In this document: positions 15,369-25,819 of the stretch, piece after piece
How the letters are laid out: each line of letters starts with the position of its first letter
Position numbering within the stretch: the stretch's first letter is position 1
Assembly: GCA_052035735.1 (NCBI GenBank)
Contig: JBPOHI010000095.1
Location: 1 to 25,965, forward strand
Direction: 5' to 3'
DNA from: JAGPDF01 sp052035735
Lineage (GTDB): Bacteria; Acidobacteriota; Thermoanaerobaculia; Multivoradales; JAGPDF01
DNA: 25,965 nt
Position numbers and translations under genes: made by a program
The notes under the pieces: generated by a model
The model's database searches: none
Told to the model about the DNA's origin: nothing
Seen by the model: the letters and a program-made list of their open reading frames with translations, nothing else

Positions 15369-16292
15369 ATGGCCCATGCCAATGCCGGGAAGTCCGTCGC
15401 CGCTCTCGCCCTCATGTTCGCCCTGGCGACCACTGCCGGCGCCCAGTCGCCGCACCCCTCTTTCGATGTCCAGGTCACGGGGACGGGCCCGGCGATCGTC
15501 CTCATTCCGGGATTGCTCTCCACAGGCGAGGTCTGGCAGGCGACCGTCGAGCGCTACAAGGACCGCTACACCCTGCATGTGCTGACCCTCGCCGGCTTTG
15601 GCGGTCCGGCGCCCATCGGCGCCCCCTTCCTCTCTCGGGTGCGCGACGAGTTGGTCGGCTACCTCCACGGCTTGCAGGGCGCGCGCGGCGAGCAGAGGGT
15701 TGTGAGCAAGAAGCCGATTCTGGTCGGCCATAGCCTCGGTGGCTTCTTGTCGTTCTGGGTCGCCGCCACGGCGCCCGACCTCGTCGGCGGCATCGTTGCG
15801 GTGGACGGCGTGCCGTTCCTCCCCGCCCTCATGAATCCCGCGGCCACGGCAGAGGGCGCCGCGGCTCAGGGAGAGCAGATCCGGACGATGTATGCGGCCT
15901 TCACCCCCGACCAGCTCGTGAGCCAGAGCCGCATGGCTCTCACCACGATGATCTCGGCGCCGGCGGACGTCGAGCGTGCGCTCGCCTGGGTCCGGAGATC
16001 GGATCCGGTCACCGCCGGGATCGCCGTGGCCGAGCTCATGTCGACCGATCTGCGGCCCACGGTCGCCAAGATCACCGCCCCGACGCTGCTCATCGGCGCC
16101 TCGGGCGCCGCTCCGGAGGCGATGCAGCCGGCCTTCCAGAAGGCCTACGAGCTTCAGCTCCCTGGGGTATCCAAGGGCCGTGTCATCATGGCGACCGCGG
16201 CCCGCCACTTCATCATGTTCGACGATCCGACATTTCTCTTTGCCGCGCTGGACGAGTTCCTCGCCGAGCGCGCCAAGGAAGAGCGTCGCTGA
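15369..16292 (+). CDS. Exported alpha/beta hydrolase
   Basis: 307-residue hydrolase with an N-terminal signal peptide: positively charged start, hydrophobic core SVAALALMFALATTA, probable signal peptidase I cleavage after AGA near residue 25. The alpha/beta fold is shown by the oxyanion strand VLIPGLLSTGEVW (44-56), the nucleophile elbow VGHSLGGF with S122, and a late His, ARHFIM (H280). The acid is less clear; the segment where it normally sits (TLLIGASGAAPEA) lacks an obvious Asp, so the triad may use another acidic residue. Start ATG 15369 is backed by AAGGAG and by the signal peptide; a longer frame from 15333 would bury the signal. Likely periplasmic; substrate unknown. Confidence 0.82.
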   Translation: MAHANAGKSVAALALMFALATTAGAQSPHPSFDVQVTGTGPAIVLIPGLLSTGEVWQATVERYKDRYTLHVLTLAGFGGPAPIGAPFLSRVRDELVGYLHGLQGARGEQRVVSKKPILVGHSLGGFLSFWVAATAPDLVGGIVAVDGVPFLPALMNPAATAEGAAAQGEQIRTMYAAFTPDQLVSQSRMALTTMISAPADVERALAWVRRSDPVTAGIAVAELMSTDLRPTVAKITAPTLLIGASGAAPEAMQPAFQKAYELQLPGVSKGRVIMATAARHFIMFDDPTFLFAALDEFLAERAKEERR

Positions 16293-16333
16293 CGGCGGGC
16301 CCGATTGCAGCTCTCGCCTTCGCCCCATCGCCG

Positions 16334-17491
16334 ATGGCCATGGACCCGCTGACGCTCTCGCTTGCCGCACTCGTCCCTGCCGCCGCGCGCGGCGACCGCG
16401 ATGCGTTCGGCCACCTCGTCGACGGCACGCGCTCGCTCGTCGGCTCGATCGCCCTCGCCATCGTGCACGACGCCGAGCTCGCCCGCGACGTCGCCCAGGA
16501 GGTCTTCCTTTCGGCCTGGCGCGATCTCGGGAGCCTCCGCGACCCGCACAGTCTGCTCCCCTGGCTGCGGCAGATGACCCGGCACCGCGCCTACCACGCG
16601 CTGCGCACGGAACGACGGCGCGCCCGGCGGGTGACTTCGCAGGATACCGAACAGCTCCTGGCGATGGCGCTCGACCCCCGCCCGCATGCCGGTGCGGCGA
16701 TGCTCGCCGACGAGGAGCGCCGGCTGTTCGAGGCGGTCTTCGACGAGCTGCCGGATGCGGCGCGCGAGGTGGTGACGCTCTACTATCGTGAGGGCGAGTC
16801 GACGGCCCATGTCGCGAACCTCCTCGGCCTCTCCGAGGCGAACGTCCGCCAGCGCCTGTCGCGCGCCCGCACGAAGCTGCGCGGCTCGCTGCTCGAGCGC
16901 TTCGGGTCGGCGGCCCGGCGCACCGCGCCCGACGCCACGCTCACGACCGCGGTGCTCACGGCGCTCGCGGTGGGCGCTCCGACCCTGGCTTCTGCATCGA
17001 CGCTGCAGACGACCTCGTCTGCGGCCGCTTCCGGAATCTTGCCGCCGCTCGTCGCGAAGCTCGCAGCGATCGGCGGCGGCGCGATGCTCGGCGCCGCGGG
17101 GGGCATCGCCGGGGTGCTGTTCGGAACGCGGCAGCTCAAGCGCCAGGCGCGCTTCGCCGAGGAGCTGCACGCTCTGCGGAGGTTCGAAAAGACGAGTGTC
17201 GCGCTCGTTCTGGTCGCTGCGGCGATGTTCCCGATCTCGTGGCGGCTGACGCACCAGCCCTGGTCGCAAGTCGCGACGTTCGCCGCGTTCCTCGTCGGCC
17301 TGGGGGGCCTCCACCTCCTCTGGCTGCCGCGCATCCTGCGGGCCCGCAGGGAGCTCGAGGCGACGGAGGATCCCGTCGGGGCGGCCAGGGCGCGGGCCCG
17401 GGAGCGCCGGATGGCGGCCCTCGGCTGGACGCTGGGCATCCTCTCCGGCACCGCGGGTCTCGTCGCTGGCCTGCTGCTCCGCGCCAACTGA
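16334..17491 (+). CDS. ECF-type sigma factor fused to a multi-spanning membrane domain
   Basis: 385-residue protein. Residues 15-90 fit sigma region 2 (DAFGHLVDGTRSLVGSIAL..DVAQEVFLSAW), and 128-190 fit region 4 (LPDAAREVVTLYYREG, helix-turn-helix HVANLLGLSEANVRQRLSRARTKL). The remaining half is not a sigma domain: up to five hydrophobic segments (about 202-222, 243-263, 286-304, 312-331, 362-382) separated by basic loops. This suggests a membrane-tethered sigma factor in which the tail acts as a built-in anti-sigma or sensor (inference). Starts ATG 16334 or ATG 16340 are both possible; no good ribosome site precedes either. It begins 41 bases after the hydrolase gene and could be co-transcribed with it. 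No separate anti-sigma gene is adjacent. Confidence 0.82.
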   Translation: MAMDPLTLSLAALVPAAARGDRDAFGHLVDGTRSLVGSIALAIVHDAELARDVAQEVFLSAWRDLGSLRDPHSLLPWLRQMTRHRAYHALRTERRRARRVTSQDTEQLLAMALDPRPHAGAAMLADEERRLFEAVFDELPDAAREVVTLYYREGESTAHVANLLGLSEANVRQRLSRARTKLRGSLLERFGSAARRTAPDATLTTAVLTALAVGAPTLASASTLQTTSSAAASGILPPLVAKLAAIGGGAMLGAAGGIAGVLFGTRQLKRQARFAEELHALRRFEKTSVALVLVAAAMFPISWRLTHQPWSQVATFAAFLVGLGGLHLLWLPRILRARRELEATEDPVGAARARARERRMAALGWTLGILSGTAGLVAGLLLRAN

Positions 17492-17516
17492 GTCGAATCG
17501 GTCCGCGGGCTCCGGC

Positions 17517-18155
17517 CTAAGGCGCGGTGCGCGTGAGGTTCATCTCGAAGAACTTCGTCCAGGTCGTGCCGTCGGTCGACATCTCGCCGATCTCGCTCCA
17601 GCGGTCGGCGACCGACCAGTCGACGACATAGCGGATCTGGCGTCCGGGAGGCGCCGGCGGCGCCCAGACGAACTTGCCGTTCTCCCAAGCGCCGCGAGCG
17701 TCGGCGGCGCGGCCGTCGGCGAGGAAGGTCGAGAAGCGGAAGCCGCCAGCCGGATCGGCCGAGTCAGCCGAAACGATGGCGAGCGCGTGGTGCACGACCT
17801 TGCCGGCGGAGCCGTCGGGGAGCTTGGCGTGGTGCAGCCCTTCGATGACGAGAACGAGACCGTCGAGGCGCATCTCGACCGTCTCCTCGCTCACCGATCG
17901 CTGCGGCTCGCCGGTGCCCATCTGCCTCCAGCCCTCTCCGCGCCAGTGCCCGACAGCGGGTAGAAACGGCTTCATTGTCTCGCGCAGCCTGGTCGCGTCG
18001 GGGGCCGGCGGACGTCCGGGCTGAGTTGCCGCGGCGGCCGGCGCCGGAGCGGTGGCGGGCGCGCCACCAGGAGCTTCTGCCAGCGCGGGGCTGGCCGGGG
18101 CGAGGGTGCTGCAAGCGCAGAGAGCGAAGAGGCGAGCGGCGTGGCGAACGAACAT
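17517..18155 (-). CDS. Small exported protein, DUF1579/lipocalin-like barrel suspected
   Basis: 212-residue protein with a signal peptide (MFVRHAARLFALCACS..ASPALA, cleavage likely after ALA near residue 26). Two Cys in the signal core (ALCAC) do not make a good lipobox. An Ala/Pro/Thr-rich linker follows, then a domain with alternating strands: VGHWRGEGWRQMG, VEMRLDGLVLVIEG, HALAIVS, FRFSTFLADGRAADARG, IRYVVDWSVADRWSEIGE. The G-W-G-G start, 'ADGR' centre and final W/F strands recall DUF1579 and nitrobindin/lipocalin-like barrels, but I cannot assign a ligand. A near-consensus AAGGAGG ribosome site lies 8 bases before the ATG. It is downstream of the AraC-family gene on the same strand (127-base gap) and may be its target. 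Confidence 0.7.
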   Translation of the reverse strand: MFVRHAARLFALCACSTLAPASPALAEAPGGAPATAPAPAAAATQPGRPPAPDATRLRETMKPFLPAVGHWRGEGWRQMGTGEPQRSVSEETVEMRLDGLVLVIEGLHHAKLPDGSAGKVVHHALAIVSADSADPAGGFRFSTFLADGRAADARGAWENGKFVWAPPAPPGRQIRYVVDWSVADRWSEIGEMSTDGTTWTKFFEMNLTRTAP

Positions 18156-18282
18156 GGCGATCCTCCTTGAGTGAAACCACTCTAGAGGGAGTTCGCGCCC
18201 CCGTCTTGAAAGAATCGGCCACTCTTCCCGGCAAGTGCGGCGCTTACGACGCGCGCGGAGACTACGGTGGACGGGAGGCCGA

Positions 18283-19068
18283 TCAGACCGGCTGCAGATC
18301 GCGGTGCGCGATACGCGCGAACTGGCGTGCGAAGGCAGTCGGGGGTAGACCCAGCAGATGACGGAACTCGCGCACCAGATGTGCCTGGTCGGCGAAGCCG
18401 TGCGTCGCGGCCAACTCGGCCCAGCGCGCGGCTTCACGGCTCGAGGCGGAGAGCGCGGCGAGCGCACACCGGCGCGTGCGCCAGATGCGCGTCAGCTCTT
18501 TGGGCGGCAGCCCGACTGCGGCCGTGAAACGGCGGCGAAATTGCCGCGACGAAAGGCCGCTCGCTTCGGCCAGGGCTGGGATCGACACCTCGCCGCCGGT
18601 CGCCATTACCCGTCGGGCGGCCAGGACGACCGCCTCGTCGAGCGGCCGCGCTCCCGGCAGGAGGGCGACCAGCGCCCGGTTCGCCGCTTCCGCCTCGGCC
18701 GGGCCCTCGGAAGAAGACCAGAGCGCTGCGGCCAGGTCCGTGCTCCAGGCGAGACCTTCGATCCCGGCCGCCGGCACGACGCGATCCTTGAGACTTATCG
18801 GAACGATGGGCAAGAGGGCCGCAGCCGCTCCTGGCCAGAAGCGCACGCCGAAGTAGGCGTCGCCAGCGGTGACCGGTGGAGTAAGGGGAGCAGTCCAGGG
18901 CCCCACCAGGACGGCCGTGGGGCTCCCACGGCGAAAGGCAAGGCTGACGCAGCCGTCCGGCGGCACCCAATGTTCGACCGAGCCCGCATGGCGATCGACG
19001 GTGAACGACCAGAAGCTCGCGACATACGGCTCGAGCACCTTCGCCGGTTCGATCTCGGCGTAGGTCAT
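18283..19068 (-). CDS. AraC-family transcriptional regulator with DUF6597-like N-terminal domain
   Basis: 261-residue regulator. The C-terminal third has two helix-turn-helix motifs of the AraC type: SIPALAEASGLSSRQFRRRF followed by VGLPPKELTRIWR, then WAELAATHGFADQAHLVRE followed by FRHLLGLPPTAF. The N-terminal domain, with VASFWSFTV, WVPPDGCVSLAF and YFGVRFWPGAA, matches the domain found in many AraC proteins annotated DUF6597, whose ligands are mostly unknown. ATG 19068 was chosen; a TTG at 19092 would add eight residues and start only 9 bases after the tRNA CCA end. No ribosome site is obvious for either. Expression may come by read-through from the tRNA-Asn unit. Confidence 0.82.
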   Translation of the reverse strand: MTYAEIEPAKVLEPYVASFWSFTVDRHAGSVEHWVPPDGCVSLAFRRGSPTAVLVGPWTAPLTPPVTAGDAYFGVRFWPGAAAALLPIVPISLKDRVVPAAGIEGLAWSTDLAAALWSSSEGPAEAEAANRALVALLPGARPLDEAVVLAARRVMATGGEVSIPALAEASGLSSRQFRRRFTAAVGLPPKELTRIWRTRRCALAALSASSREAARWAELAATHGFADQAHLVREFRHLLGLPPTAFARQFARIAHRDLQPV

Positions 19069-19101
19069 GGGTGAGGCAGGCGGGGCGGACAAGAGGGGAG
19101 A

Positions 19102-19176
19102 TGGCTCCTGGGGAGGGATTTGAACCCCCGACCGATCGGTTAACAGCCGATTGCTCTACCGCTGAGCTACCCAGGA
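19102..19176 (-). tRNA. tRNA-Asn (GUU)
   Basis: The minus strand folds as a full cloverleaf. Acceptor TCCTGGG pairs with CCCAGGA. The D arm is GCTC-AGCGGTA-GAGC, the anticodon stem ATCGG/CCGAT with loop CTGTTAA gives anticodon GTT, and the T arm is GGGGG-TTCAAAT-CCCTC with one G-T pair. The discriminator base is G, as expected for tRNA-Asn, and the CCA end is encoded (19104-19102). It follows rpoD on the same strand. Confidence 0.97.
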
Positions 19177-19186
19177 ATGTTGCAGT

Positions 19187-19205
19187 CGGCGCCCTGTCGG
19201 CGCCG
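19187..19205 (-). terminator. GC-rich hairpin between rpoD and tRNA-Asn
   Basis: CGGCGCC-CTGTC-GGCGCCG forms a 7-bp stem with a 5-base loop, 10 bases before the tRNA 5' end on the transcript. There is no U-run. It may help tRNA processing or, with the next hairpin, end rpoD transcription. Confidence 0.4.
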
Positions 19206-19224
19206 AAGGGGAATCGTAACGCAG

Positions 19225-19257
19225 GCCGGGGACTCGATCAAGATCGTGTCCCCCGGC
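19225..19257 (-). terminator. Long hairpin directly after rpoD
   Basis: GCCGGGGAC at 19225-19233 pairs with GTCCCCCGGC at 19248-19257 with one bulged C. Inside it the smaller stem CGATC/GATCG closes a 2-base loop after a T-T (A-A on the transcript) mismatch. It begins 3 bases past the rpoD stop codon. No U-tract follows, so it may be a weak or Rho-assisted terminator or a 3'-end stabiliser. Confidence 0.5.
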
Positions 19258-19260
19258 GTT

Positions 19261-20976
<1,716 letters not shown>

Positions 20977-21031
20977 GCGGGAACCCTCGAAACGCACTTC
21001 AGAAAGGAAAGTACCGGACGGCTAAACGCTT

Positions 21032-22834
21032 CTACCCGGCAGAAAAGGGCGCAGCGGAGTACCGCCTCCGCTTGAGCGCCTCCAACTCGTTGAGGATCTC
21101 TTCAATCCTGTGCTGGTCACCGGAAGCTTCGATCTGCCGCAACTCGCGATTCAGATCGGCGCGCTGACGATCGAGCCAGCGCTCCCACAACCCCTTGAGG
21201 TGCATCTCGGGTGCGGGCTCGCCCACCGAATCGGCCGATTCTAGCAAAAGCATTGAAGCTCTGTCACTTATGCCGTCGCCGTCGGAAAGACGGCGACGCA
21301 GATCGGCCGTTCCCGGCAGCTTCCCGGACTCCTGGTAGAGAGCAAGAAAGAGGGCGTAGATATTCCTCAGCTGGGGATCGTCCAGGGCGGCTTCCGGCGG
21401 CAGCATCTCGCGCGCCGGTGCCGGTCGTCCGGCGTCGCCGATCCACAGCAGGCAGCGCAGCAGCGCCTCCTCCGCCCCGCGGCCGGGCGAAGGCCCGGTG
21501 GCGGCGGGAGCGGCGAAGGCCTCGGCGAGCGGCTTCGGCCCGACTCCGAGGCGCTGCAGCAGGAGCTGGGCAGGCAGGCCCAGACGCTCGGCGGCGATCC
21601 GGCCGTAGCTGTAGCGCAGGACCGTGTCCTTGACCGGCGCGAGCAGGGCGGTGACCTCCTTGGCCGCTTTCGCCCGCACGTGCGGGTTGCGGTGAGCGTC
21701 GGCGGGAACCAGCCGGTCGAGCTCGAGGAGAATGAGGTCTTCGGCCTGGGCGACCGCCTCGGCGAGCGCCTTTTCCCCCCGGCCGAGCCGGAGGGAGTCC
21801 GGGTCTTCGCCCTCGCCGAAGCGCACCCGGCGCACCGCCAGCCCCTCGGCGAGAAGGATCGGCAGCGCGCGCCGCGCCGCCGTCTCGCCGGCCGTATCGC
21901 CGTCGTAACCGATCACGACCTCTTCGACATGGCGCGCCAGGAGCTTCGCCTGCTCCGGGGTCAACGCCGTCCCCATGCTCGCGACCGCCTCTTCGATTCC
22001 CGACGCGACGGCGGCCACCTGGTCGAAGTAGCCCTCGACCAGGAGCGCGCGCCCGCTCTCGCGCATCGCCCGCTTGGCGGCATCGAGACCGAAGAGGATC
22101 GAGCCCTTGTGGAAGCGATCGGTCTCGGCGGTGTTGACGTATTTCGCCTTGTCGTCACCGAGCGTCCGGCCGCCGAAGCCGACCAGACGCCCGGTACCGT
22201 TGCGGATCGGGAAGATCAACCGGTTGCGAAAGCGATCGTAGGGCTCGCCCCCCCCTTCCGGCCGGGCCGCCAACCCGGCGTCGAGGAGGTCCGCCATGGC
22301 GATCTTCGGATGCAACGCCTGGGTGAGATGGCGCCAGCCGTCGGGGGCGAAGCCCAACCGGTATCGCGCCACCAGCTCGTCCGGAATCCGGCGCTCCGTG
22401 AGGTACCGCCGGGCCGAAGGCGACTGGGCGAGCGACGCAGCGAAGAACTCCGCGGCCGCTTCGAGCACTGCCTCGAGATCGCGCGGGATATCGGACTTTC
22501 CGCCGCCGCCCGGGCGGCGCGCGGCCGGCGCCGGGATCGGCACGCCGAAGCGGCGGGCGAGCGATTCCATGGCGGCGGGGAAGTCGTCGCCGGTAAGCTC
22601 CATGTGGAGCTTGATGGCGTCGCCCCCCTTGCCGCAGCCGAAGCAGTAGTAGAGCCCCTGCTCGGGGTCGAGCTGGAACGAAGGCGTCTTCTCCTTGTGA
22701 AAGGGGCAGAGCGCCTTCCACTTGCGCCCGACGCGCTGGAGCTTGGCGTGCGCGCCGGCGATCTCGAGAATGTCCACCGCTTCGCGCACGGCCTGCACGA
22801 ACTGCGGGGTGAGCTGGAGGTTGGAGAGCGCCAT
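21032..22834 (-). CDS. dnaG: DNA primase DnaG
   Basis: 600-residue primase making RNA primers at the replication fork. The N-terminal zinc-binding domain has C43-H46 in CPFHKEKTPSF and C64-C67 in YYCFGCGKGGD. The RNA polymerase core starts near 118 and contains the TOPRIM motifs: E267 in ALLVEGYFD, and D311/D313 in GYDGDTAGETAARRA, with EDPDSL at 343-348. RFRNRLIFPIRN (201-212) is another conserved block. The C-terminal helicase-interaction domain (about 450-600) is divergent, as is normal. ATG 22834 gives the family-typical N-terminus; the frame extends upstream to 22921 but that stretch is Arg/Ala-rich and non-conserved. Its ribosome site is poor. It precedes rpoD on the same strand. Confidence 0.96.
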   Translation of the reverse strand: MALSNLQLTPQFVQAVREAVDILEIAGAHAKLQRVGRKWKALCPFHKEKTPSFQLDPEQGLYYCFGCGKGGDAIKLHMELTGDDFPAAMESLARRFGVPIPAPAARRPGGGGKSDIPRDLEAVLEAAAEFFAASLAQSPSARRYLTERRIPDELVARYRLGFAPDGWRHLTQALHPKIAMADLLDAGLAARPEGGGEPYDRFRNRLIFPIRNGTGRLVGFGGRTLGDDKAKYVNTAETDRFHKGSILFGLDAAKRAMRESGRALLVEGYFDQVAAVASGIEEAVASMGTALTPEQAKLLARHVEEVVIGYDGDTAGETAARRALPILLAEGLAVRRVRFGEGEDPDSLRLGRGEKALAEAVAQAEDLILLELDRLVPADAHRNPHVRAKAAKEVTALLAPVKDTVLRYSYGRIAAERLGLPAQLLLQRLGVGPKPLAEAFAAPAATGPSPGRGAEEALLRCLLWIGDAGRPAPAREMLPPEAALDDPQLRNIYALFLALYQESGKLPGTADLRRRLSDGDGISDRASMLLLESADSVGEPAPEMHLKGLWERWLDRQRADLNRELRQIEASGDQHRIEEILNELEALKRRRYSAAPFSAG

Positions 22835-22966
22835 CGGACCGGTAGACCGGACCTCCGACTCTACGACAGCGGCCCCGGACGCGCGCGCGCCCCGCGGGCG
22901 GCCGATCGAGGTGGCAGGCACACCTGGAGTACGTCTTCGTGCGCCGGCAGGGGCCAGCCGCGAGCG

Positions 22967-25819
22967 TCAGTCCGGCGCGAGCTCCCGCTCCCGGTCGCGC
23001 AGACCCTGGCTCGACGGCAGGAGCGCCGCGCGATAGAGCGCGAGGGCTTTCGCGGCCGCCGGCCTCGCCTCTTCCGGCCGCCCGGCGCGCGCCCTGCTGC
23101 GCGCCACCGCACGCCAGGCTGCCGCCTCGCTCAGCCGGCGGTAGGTTCGCCCCGGCTCGCTCGTCGCCAGCGTGAGCCCCCGCGCCGCCGCCTCTCCCGC
23201 CGCACCGAGGTTGCCGAGCTCGAGGTCGACCGCGCTCCTCAGCAGCTCGAGCCGAGCGCGGCGCGCCTCCGTCGCGACGCTTCCGACCACCTGCAGGGCA
23301 ACCTCCGCCAGGCGGTCGCGTGCCGCAGCCGGAGCGCCGCGGGCGAGGGCGATCTCGCACTCGAGCAGGCCCGCTTCCACCAGCCAGGGGCTCGACTCAC
23401 CGAAGCGCGCGAGGAGGAGCGGCTGGGCGCGACCGAGCTCCGCCGCGGCGACCTCGACCCGTCCGCTCTCGAGCAGCGCGCGGGCCATGAGCCAGGCGAC
23501 GACCCCTTCACGGTCCTCGCGCAGACGCGCGTCCGTGGCGAGATCGCGGTCGAGCGCCGCCGCCGCGGCGAGCGCGCTCGCGAAGTCGCCGGCGCGGAGC
23601 TGAGCCTGGGCGAGCGAGAAGCGCGTCGAGACCGAGAGCGTATGGACGGGCCCCAGGCGCGCCAGGCGGTCGGCCAGCGCACGCTCGAAGAGCGGCAACG
23701 CCTCCACCGGGCGGTCGGTAGCATCGAGCAGACGTCCCAGGTCGTTGCCGGCTTCGAGCGTCAGCCGATGCTCCGGGCCGGCGAACTCTTCGAAGACCGC
23801 CATCGCGCGCCGGATGCTCTCCTCGGCGTTGGCGAACTCCTGCGTCGCCACCTGCGCGCGCGACAGCTGCTGGTAGCCGCCCGCGACGACGGTGCGCGCG
23901 ATCCCCGGAGCGGCTTCCGCGACCTCGATGCCGGCGCGAAAGGAACGCTTCGCGCCCTCCGCATCGGGCCGCGATTCGAGCACCCGGCCGAGACCGTAGT
24001 GCGCGTTAGCCAGCTCGCGCGACGCCCCATGCGGCTCGAGCACTGCGATCGCGGCGCGGAAGAGCTCTTCCGCTTTGCCCTTCCCTTCTGCCGGGTGGCT
24101 CCAGTAGTGCTGGCCCAGGTTGTAGAGCGCCCAGCCGCGCTGCACCGAAGTCGTGTCGCCCTCAGCGTCGAGAATGGCGAGGGCGCGTTCGAAATCGAGC
24201 CGCCCCTGGTCGGCGCCACCGATCAGGCTCGCGGAGATGCCGCGGCTCACCAGCACCGCGGCGAGGCGGCGGTCGGGCAGCCGGGTGTCGAGCCCGGCCG
24301 CGAGCGCCGTCCACAGCCGCACGGCCTCCTCGTGCAGCCCGAGGTCGGCCAGGAGGTCGGCGATCGTGCTCTGGAGCTCGCCGTGCACCTCGCGCTGCGC
24401 CACGGTCGCAGGTGGACTCTCCTCGAGCTCCACCACTGCGAGCTTCAGCAGCTCCTCCGCGGTGGTCTGCCGCGCCTTGGCGCCGTCGGGATTGCGCACC
24501 CGATTGACCTCGAAGAGACCGAAGACGAACTTCTGGATGGCGGTGGCCTTCGCCGCCTCGAGCCGCGCGAGTCTGGCCTGCCAGAGCGAGATCGCGGTGC
24601 CGGCGACGAGCGCAATCGTGACCAGCGCCGCGGCGCCGACGACGACGCGATGGCGGCCGACGAACTTCGCCAGGCGGTAGGAGGCGCGGTCCGGCCGGGC
24701 GAGCACCGGTCGCCCGTCGAGATGGCGCTCCAGGTCGTCGGCGAGCGCGGCGGCGCCGCCGTAGCGCCGCTCGGGCTCGCGCGCCAACGCCTTGAGCACG
24801 ATGGTGTCGAGGTCGCCCGCGAGCTCGCGGGCGTCGCCAGCCGCCGCCGCGATCCGGCTCGGACGCACGAGAGTCTCGCGCCCGACCTCCTCGGCGAGCG
24901 CCGCGACGGAAGCGGTGTCGCGGCGATGAGGCAGCCGCCCGGCGAGCAGCTCATAGAGCACGACTCCCAGGGCATAGACATCCGTGGCGGTGGTGACCGG
25001 TTGGCCGAGGATCTGCTCCGGCGCAGCATAGGCCGGAGTGAGGGCGCGCTCTTCGAGGCGCGTCTGCTCGGCCTCCACTTCGTTCTCGCCCGAGATCAGC
25101 TTGGCGATCCCGAAGTCGAGCAGCTTCACGCGCCCGTGGAGGTCGACCAGGATGTTGGAGGGCTTGAGGTCGCGATGGACGACCAGGTTGCGATGCGCCG
25201 CATCGACCGCCTGGCAGACCGCGATCATCAGGCGCAGACGCTCGGGAATCGAGCTCCCTTGCCGCCTGCACCAGTGGTGGATCGGCTCGCCCTCGACGCG
25301 CTCGAGCACGAGGTAGGGGCGCCCGTCAGCGGCGACGCCGCCGTCGAGCAACCGGGCGATGTTCGGGTGCTCGAGCCGGGCCAGGATCTGACGCTCGCGC
25401 AAGAAGCGCGCGACAATCGCGGTGGAGTCCATGCCGCGCTTGAGGAGCTTCAACGCGACGACCTGCTCGAACTGGCCGTCGGCGCGTCCTGCCTCCCAGA
25501 CCTCGCCCATGCCGCCGCGACCGAGCAGGGCACGGAGCCGATAAGGACCGACCCGCTCGCCCGCCGCGGCGCCGCGCGGCTCGGCGTCGGCGAGCGCTTC
25601 GCCGACGATCCCCGGATCGAGCGCCGCCGCGCCGCCGGCGAGGAACTCGTCGCCCGCCGCCTCGTCAGCGGCGAGGAGGTCCGCGACGGCCCCTGCGAGC
25701 TCCGGTTCAGTCGCGGCGAGCGTTGCCAGGGCCGCAGCCCGCTCCGTCGGCGTGAGCTCGGCGATCTCTTCGAAGCGCTGCCGGGCAGCGGCGAAGCGCG
25801 CCGGGTCCGGCCGATTCAA
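22967..25819 (-). CDS. Membrane Ser/Thr protein kinase with C-terminal TPR-like sensor region
   Basis: 950-residue kinase. A helical leader (1-90) with ELTPTERAAAL and AEPRGAAAGERVGPYRL precedes the catalytic domain. This has the glycine loop LGRGGMGEVW (99-108), Lys in VALKLLK (K124), the catalytic loop HRDLKPSN (215-222), DFG (235-237) and APEQ (266-269), the PknB/Hanks type. One membrane helix lies at about 391-412. The remaining 530 residues are helical repeats (for example ALYNLGQHYW, ANAHYGLGRVLESRPDAEGA) typical of TPRs, predicted to be outside the cytoplasm. The start is TTG 25819, which overlaps the stop of the upstream sigma factor gene (TTGA). The longer frame to 25954 shadows that sigma gene. 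It probably senses an external signal and phosphorylates the coupled sigma factor (inference). Confidence 0.9.
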   Translation of the reverse strand: MNRPDPARFAAARQRFEEIAELTPTERAAALATLAATEPELAGAVADLLAADEAAGDEFLAGGAAALDPGIVGEALADAEPRGAAAGERVGPYRLRALLGRGGMGEVWEAGRADGQFEQVVALKLLKRGMDSTAIVARFLRERQILARLEHPNIARLLDGGVAADGRPYLVLERVEGEPIHHWCRRQGSSIPERLRLMIAVCQAVDAAHRNLVVHRDLKPSNILVDLHGRVKLLDFGIAKLISGENEVEAEQTRLEERALTPAYAAPEQILGQPVTTATDVYALGVVLYELLAGRLPHRRDTASVAALAEEVGRETLVRPSRIAAAAGDARELAGDLDTIVLKALAREPERRYGGAAALADDLERHLDGRPVLARPDRASYRLAKFVGRHRVVVGAAALVTIALVAGTAISLWQARLARLEAAKATAIQKFVFGLFEVNRVRNPDGAKARQTTAEELLKLAVVELEESPPATVAQREVHGELQSTIADLLADLGLHEEAVRLWTALAAGLDTRLPDRRLAAVLVSRGISASLIGGADQGRLDFERALAILDAEGDTTSVQRGWALYNLGQHYWSHPAEGKGKAEELFRAAIAVLEPHGASRELANAHYGLGRVLESRPDAEGAKRSFRAGIEVAEAAPGIARTVVAGGYQQLSRAQVATQEFANAEESIRRAMAVFEEFAGPEHRLTLEAGNDLGRLLDATDRPVEALPLFERALADRLARLGPVHTLSVSTRFSLAQAQLRAGDFASALAAAAALDRDLATDARLREDREGVVAWLMARALLESGRVEVAAAELGRAQPLLLARFGESSPWLVEAGLLECEIALARGAPAAARDRLAEVALQVVGSVATEARRARLELLRSAVDLELGNLGAAGEAAARGLTLATSEPGRTYRRLSEAAAWRAVARSRARAGRPEEARPAAAKALALYRAALLPSSQGLRDRERELAPD

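Noticed and set aside
18156..18282. Promoter for the small exported protein
   Set aside because: A TAGAGT -10-like hexamer is present upstream, but no -35 at proper spacing could be found, so no promoter is claimed.
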